Origin: an uncultured Verrucomicrobiales bacterium
Lineage (GTDB): Bacteria > Verrucomicrobiota > Verrucomicrobiia > Verrucomicrobiales > Akkermansiaceae
Reading direction: 5' to 3'
Assembly: GCA_938001985.1 (NCBI GenBank)
Contig: CALLBE010000060.1
Location: forward strand, 1 to 7,491
Length of the DNA stretch: 7,491 nucleotides
Positions 4,603 to 7,491 of this stretch are shown here, piece by piece. The notes beneath the pieces are model-generated. The model made no database searches and had not been told where the DNA came from. It was given only the letters and a program-made list of their open reading frames with translations. The translations under genes were made by a program, and so were the position numbers. Position 1 is the stretch's first letter; each line of letters starts with the position of its first letter.

Positions 4603-6258
4603 TTAAGAAGCCAGCAAGCTTAAGGCCATCGCCTCCACTTCCTTTCCTCCACCCCCAAGCATACGCCTGAGCTCTTCTTTACGCTCCTCTTGGCTCAATG
4701 CCTTTAAATACGTAGTCGTCTTGTTATCAACAACTTCCTTATGCACTAACATGTGCTGTGTGGCCATGGCGGCAACTTGAGGGAAATGTGAAATGGTCAG
4801 TATCTGATGATGTTGGGATAAGGTCATCATTTTCTCGCCCACTACTTTTGCAATTTCACCGCCAACATTGGCATCAATTTCATCAAAAACTTGAACCTCC
4901 ACTCGGTCTTGTTGAGATAAAACACTCTTAATCCCGAGAGTCACGCGACTTAATTCACCGCTTGAAGCCACTTGATTAAGCGGTTGATTTGCTTCTCCGG
5001 GGTTGGGACTGAACAAAAACTCAACGCCATCCAATCCTTTTGAAGTCGGCTCACTCAGCGTCTGGACTTGAATCTCAAATGCGGCCTGTTTAAAGCCAAG
5101 TACTTTGATTTCATCCGAAATAGCCGCAGCCAGCTCTAAAGACGCCACCTCTCGACGCTTGGTCAGTCGTTGGGCCGCAATCTCAACTTGATGATAAGCT
5201 TTATTAACTTCCTCTAATAGCAGAGCCAGCTCCTCATCATGATTTTCATAACGCTTGATTTGAGTTTCTGCATACGCTTTATGCTCAATTATACTAGCAA
5301 AACTCCCCCCAAACTTACGCTTCAACGATTCAATAACCTCGACTTGCTCGCTTACTCGAAGAACTTCTTCCTGGTCTAAATCTAAAGTCCCCAAGTACTG
5401 ATCCAAGCCTCGCTGAAGATCTTCTAAATGAGAGACCATCTCTTCGATAGGCGCCAACACCTCTTCTGTATCTTTACCCACTTGAGATAAGTTTCGTCCC
5501 AAGCGCTGAAGCTCATTTAACTTTTCCTCAAGACCTTGCTCCGACTGACAATGAGCCAGTATCGCCTCGCCAGAAAACCGAATATCTTGAGCGTTTTGAG
5601 ACGTCTCATAAGTGGTATATAAAGCATCAACCTCCTCTTCAGTGACTTCTAATTGATCAATTTCATCCAACTGATACTGCAACAGTTCCACCTCCTTAGC
5701 CCCCAAGCGATCAGATTGCTCAAGCTCTTCATAAGCACTCTTCTTGGATCTCCAATGGCTCCATGCTTCTTGATACTGCTCTAGAAGTAGCTCATTCGAG
5801 GCAAAACGATCTAAAAAGCTCAACTGATTACTCGGCTGCAATAATTTTTGATGATCATGAGGGCCATGCAAATCGATCAAGTCAGCCGTGATTAACTTTA
5901 ACCCAGATAAAGTAACTGCGGAATTGTTAACAAACTGCTTATTAGAAGTCGCCGTGATGACTCGCTTAATAATCAGCTCATTGTGATCACAGGCCTCCAG
6001 ACCCAAGGCTTCTAAATGCGTGTTAACAATGGCTAGATTATGAGGCGACAAATCAAAGATAACTTCCACAGAACAAGTGCTTTGCCCAGAACGAATCACT
6101 CCCTTATCCGCTCGCTCTCCCATGATCAGCTTTAACGCTCCTGTGATCACGGATTTACCAGCGCCCGTCTCCCCGGTGACCGCAGTCAATCCAGATGATA
6201 AATCCCATTGAATTTCTTCAACCAGAGCTAAATTCTTAATTTTTAGTAGCGAGAGCAT
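4603..6258 (-). CDS. recN: DNA double-strand break repair protein RecN
   Basis: RecN is an SMC-like ATPase that binds DNA ends and promotes RecA-dependent repair of double-strand breaks. The 551-residue length is normal for the family. The N-terminus MLSLLKIKNLALVEEIQW and Walker A GETGAGKS (29-36) are typical. LHGPHDHQKLL around residue 135 corresponds to the family's HGQHEHQ motif. The middle third is Glu/Leu/Gln-rich coiled coil. The C-terminal half carries FSPNPGE, the signature ASSGELSR (431-438), Walker B VFDEID (457-462) followed by ANVGG, and TISHFPQVAAMA (488-499). Two positions differ from the common RecN consensus: the first Gly of SGGE is Ser, and Gln of HGQH is Pro. The ATG lies 71 bp from the divergent hydrolase gene; no clear SOS-type operator is recognisable there. 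Confidence 0.95.
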   Translation of the reverse strand: MLSLLKIKNLALVEEIQWDLSSGLTAVTGETGAGKSVITGALKLIMGERADKGVIRSGQSTCSVEVIFDLSPHNLAIVNTHLEALGLEACDHNELIIKRVITATSNKQFVNNSAVTLSGLKLITADLIDLHGPHDHQKLLQPSNQLSFLDRFASNELLLEQYQEAWSHWRSKKSAYEELEQSDRLGAKEVELLQYQLDEIDQLEVTEEEVDALYTTYETSQNAQDIRFSGEAILAHCQSEQGLEEKLNELQRLGRNLSQVGKDTEEVLAPIEEMVSHLEDLQRGLDQYLGTLDLDQEEVLRVSEQVEVIESLKRKFGGSFASIIEHKAYAETQIKRYENHDEELALLLEEVNKAYHQVEIAAQRLTKRREVASLELAAAISDEIKVLGFKQAAFEIQVQTLSEPTSKGLDGVEFLFSPNPGEANQPLNQVASSGELSRVTLGIKSVLSQQDRVEVQVFDEIDANVGGEIAKVVGEKMMTLSQHHQILTISHFPQVAAMATQHMLVHKEVVDNKTTTYLKALSQEERKEELRRMLGGGGKEVEAMALSLLAS

Positions 6259-6317
6259 AAAGTTTAGGGCAATTTAATAGAGCAAGATATAAACACATCT
6301 ATTTAATCATTCAACAA

Positions 6318-6323
6318 TAAAAT
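6318..6323 (+). promoter_or_regulatory. Possible -10 box of the metallo-hydrolase gene
   Basis: TAAAAT matches the -10 consensus at 5 of 6 positions and ends 6 nt before the ATG, again predicting an almost leaderless mRNA. No -35 box is evident and the divergent intergenic region is AT-rich, so this is weak evidence. Confidence 0.25.
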
Positions 6324-6329
6324 ACTCAA

Positions 6330-7118
6330 ATGAACACCTTTTCAGCTCTTTTCCTAGGAACCGGAACCTCCGTTGGCGTTCCTGTAATTGGCTGTAAATG
6401 TAAGGTTTGCACATCAAAAAACCCTAAAAACAACAGGCTCCGGTCTTCTATAGTGTTCAAAAGTAAAAACACAACCCTACTCATTGACTCAGGCCCCGAC
6501 CTCCGCCAACAGGCTCTGCGCTCTAATCTAACCCATATTGATGCGGTTCTTTATACGCATTGCCACCTCGACCACGTAGCGGGTTTTGATGAGCTCCGCG
6601 CCTTTTGCTGGAATCGTGAAGATGAGCTTCCCTTGTTTGGGAATCCTGAAACTTTAGCCGCTCTCGAGCGAATGCACCCCTGGGCTTTCAATTCCAGCGT
6701 CACCCACCGAGGCTACATTCGCCCTTCCAAACGCCCAATTTCTAAACAATTCAAAATTGGAGACTTCAACATCACCTCCCTAGCCGTCGAGCATGGAACC
6801 GTTGAAACCCACGGCTATCTACTTGAACTCCCTGACTCTAAAAAAGTGGCTTATATTTCTGACCTTAAGTCGGTCAAAGAAGAAAGCATCGAAGACCTCC
6901 AGAACGTCGACTGTCTAATCATTGATGGACTCAGATATGCTGACCAACCACACCCTACTCACATGAGTGTAGAAGAAGCCTGTGCCTTGGGAGAAAAAGT
7001 ATCGGCCAAACAAGTGATCTTAACACACCTTTCCCACGAAGTGGAGCATGAAGAGGTCAATGAGCGAACCGCGGCCCATATCTCTCCCGCTTATGATGGC
7101 TTAGAACTGAACTTTTAA
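6330..7118 (+). CDS. Metallo-beta-lactamase-fold hydrolase, PhnP-like
   Basis: A 262-residue cytosolic metallo-hydrolase. The active-site motif THCHLDH (76-82) gives metal ligands H77, H79, D81 and H82, with further likely ligands H155 (VEHG), D178 (YISD) and H233 (ILTHLSHE). The N-terminus has LGTGTSVGVPVIGCKCKVC (9-27). The Cys triad C22, C24 and C27 corresponds to the structural zinc site of PhnP, the phosphoribosyl cyclic phosphodiesterase of phosphonate breakdown, as in related Lactamase_B_2 proteins. No other phn gene is nearby, so a phosphonate role is unlikely to be its main job; a cyclic phosphate or nucleotide ester is a more general guess for the substrate. The TIGR03790-like gene follows 34 bp downstream on the same strand without a visible terminator, so the two may be cotranscribed. 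Confidence 0.85.
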   Translation: MNTFSALFLGTGTSVGVPVIGCKCKVCTSKNPKNNRLRSSIVFKSKNTTLLIDSGPDLRQQALRSNLTHIDAVLYTHCHLDHVAGFDELRAFCWNREDELPLFGNPETLAALERMHPWAFNSSVTHRGYIRPSKRPISKQFKIGDFNITSLAVEHGTVETHGYLLELPDSKKVAYISDLKSVKEESIEDLQNVDCLIIDGLRYADQPHPTHMSVEEACALGEKVSAKQVILTHLSHEVEHEEVNERTAAHISPAYDGLELNF

Positions 7119-7152
7119 ATTCTAAAACAAAAAGACTCTCACCCGCACTTCC

Positions 7153-7491
7153 ATGAAATCATTTGTTACCCTCTCACTCTTCATCGCCATTGCGGTTGGG
7201 CAGATCACACCTAAGGAAACCGTGGTTGTTTACAACTCCAAACTCCCGGAAGCCAAGGCCTTTGCTGAATACTATGCCAAGGAGCGTAACATCCCCCTCA
7301 AGCAACTCGTCCCTCTCCACACTCTATCAAAATCGCCTCATCAGATTAGAAACATCTCTCGAGAACACTTTAACCAGCAAATCCTCAAGCCCCTTCAATC
7401 AACCTTTCGAAAAAAAGGGTGGACGGGAAACAAAGCCAACAGGCCTATCAAGCTCATTGTCCTAATCCGAGGCATTCCCTACCGAATCAAA
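7153..7491 (+). CDS. TIGR03790-like exported protein of unknown function (N-terminal part, cut by window end)
   Basis: The frame is open from the ATG at 7153 to the window edge, giving 113 residues. Residues 1-16 look like a signal peptide (hydrophobic core, Ala/Gly near the end). The mature part reads ETVVVYNSKLPEAKAFAEYYAKE, then NIPLKQLVPL, ISREHFNQQILKPL and IKLIVLIRGIPYRIK. This matches my recollection of the TIGR03790 family, whose N-terminus has a 'V-x-N-x-N-x-P-x-S...A..Y...R.IP..N' pattern and a later 'LVL.YGVP.RI'. The biochemical role of that family is not known. The long open frame that starts at 7163 is a +1 shadow without protein-like composition. No Shine-Dalgarno is seen before the ATG. 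Confidence 0.72.
   Translation, partial: MKSFVTLSLFIAIAVGQITPKETVVVYNSKLPEAKAFAEYYAKERNIPLKQLVPLHTLSKSPHQIRNISREHFNQQILKPLQSTFRKKGWTGNKANRPIKLIVLIRGIPYRIK

Noticed and set aside
6259..6329. LexA-type SOS operator upstream of recN
   Set aside because: No CTG-N10-CAG or GAAC-N4-GTTC type palindrome is present in the 71-bp intergenic region.
7163..7465. A 100-codon plus-strand open frame rich in Ser, Pro, Leu and Arg
   Set aside because: It is a shifted frame of the gene starting at 7153, whose frame has a signal peptide and family-like motifs and stays open to the window end.

Overview
The window looks like a chromosomal segment from a Gram-negative bacterium of the Planctomycetes-Verrucomicrobia-Chlamydiae group, most likely a verrucomicrobium. 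Three things point that way: two secreted proteins end in PEP-CTERM sorting signals (VPEPS, a membrane helix, then an Arg/Lys tail), the last gene looks like the uncharacterised TIGR03790 family, and there is a TorF/Gcw_chp-type outer-membrane barrel. This placement is inferred from family distributions, not from a marker gene. Base composition is moderately AT-rich. Clear Shine-Dalgarno sequences are scarce.

Layout from left to right. (1) 1-507, minus: the N-terminal part of a GlcD-type FAD-linked oxidase, divergent from (2) 540-971, plus: an Hsp15-type S4 RNA-binding protein. (3) 968-3025: an old tandem duplication containing two paralogous secreted leishmanolysin-like zincins with PEP-CTERM tails (968-1870 and 2106-2957, both minus). 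Between them, at about 1958-2105, lies a decayed copy of the 3' end of the Hsp15-type gene, carried along when the protease gene was duplicated. (4) 3145-3180: a strong, symmetrical intrinsic terminator. (5) 3204-3812, minus: a small outer-membrane barrel. (6) 3896-4525, minus: bioD, with no other biotin gene in view. (7) 4603-6258, minus: recN. (8) 6330-7118, plus: a PhnP-like metallo-beta-lactamase-fold hydrolase. (9) 7153-7491, plus: the N-terminal part of a TIGR03790-like exported protein, cut by the window end.

The housekeeping genes (recN, bioD, Hsp15-like, oxidase) are ordinary neighbours with no obvious shared pathway. The most informative part is the duplicated protease pair. The pseudogene scar reveals how the pair arose. 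The promoter-like boxes upstream of the two copies have identical geometry and sit so close to the ATG that leaderless mRNAs are predicted. In both copies the usual Met-turn methionine of this zincin family appears to be replaced by Phe. I see no tRNA, rRNA, CRISPR array, insertion sequence or phage gene, and no gene-free stretch longer than about 300 bases.
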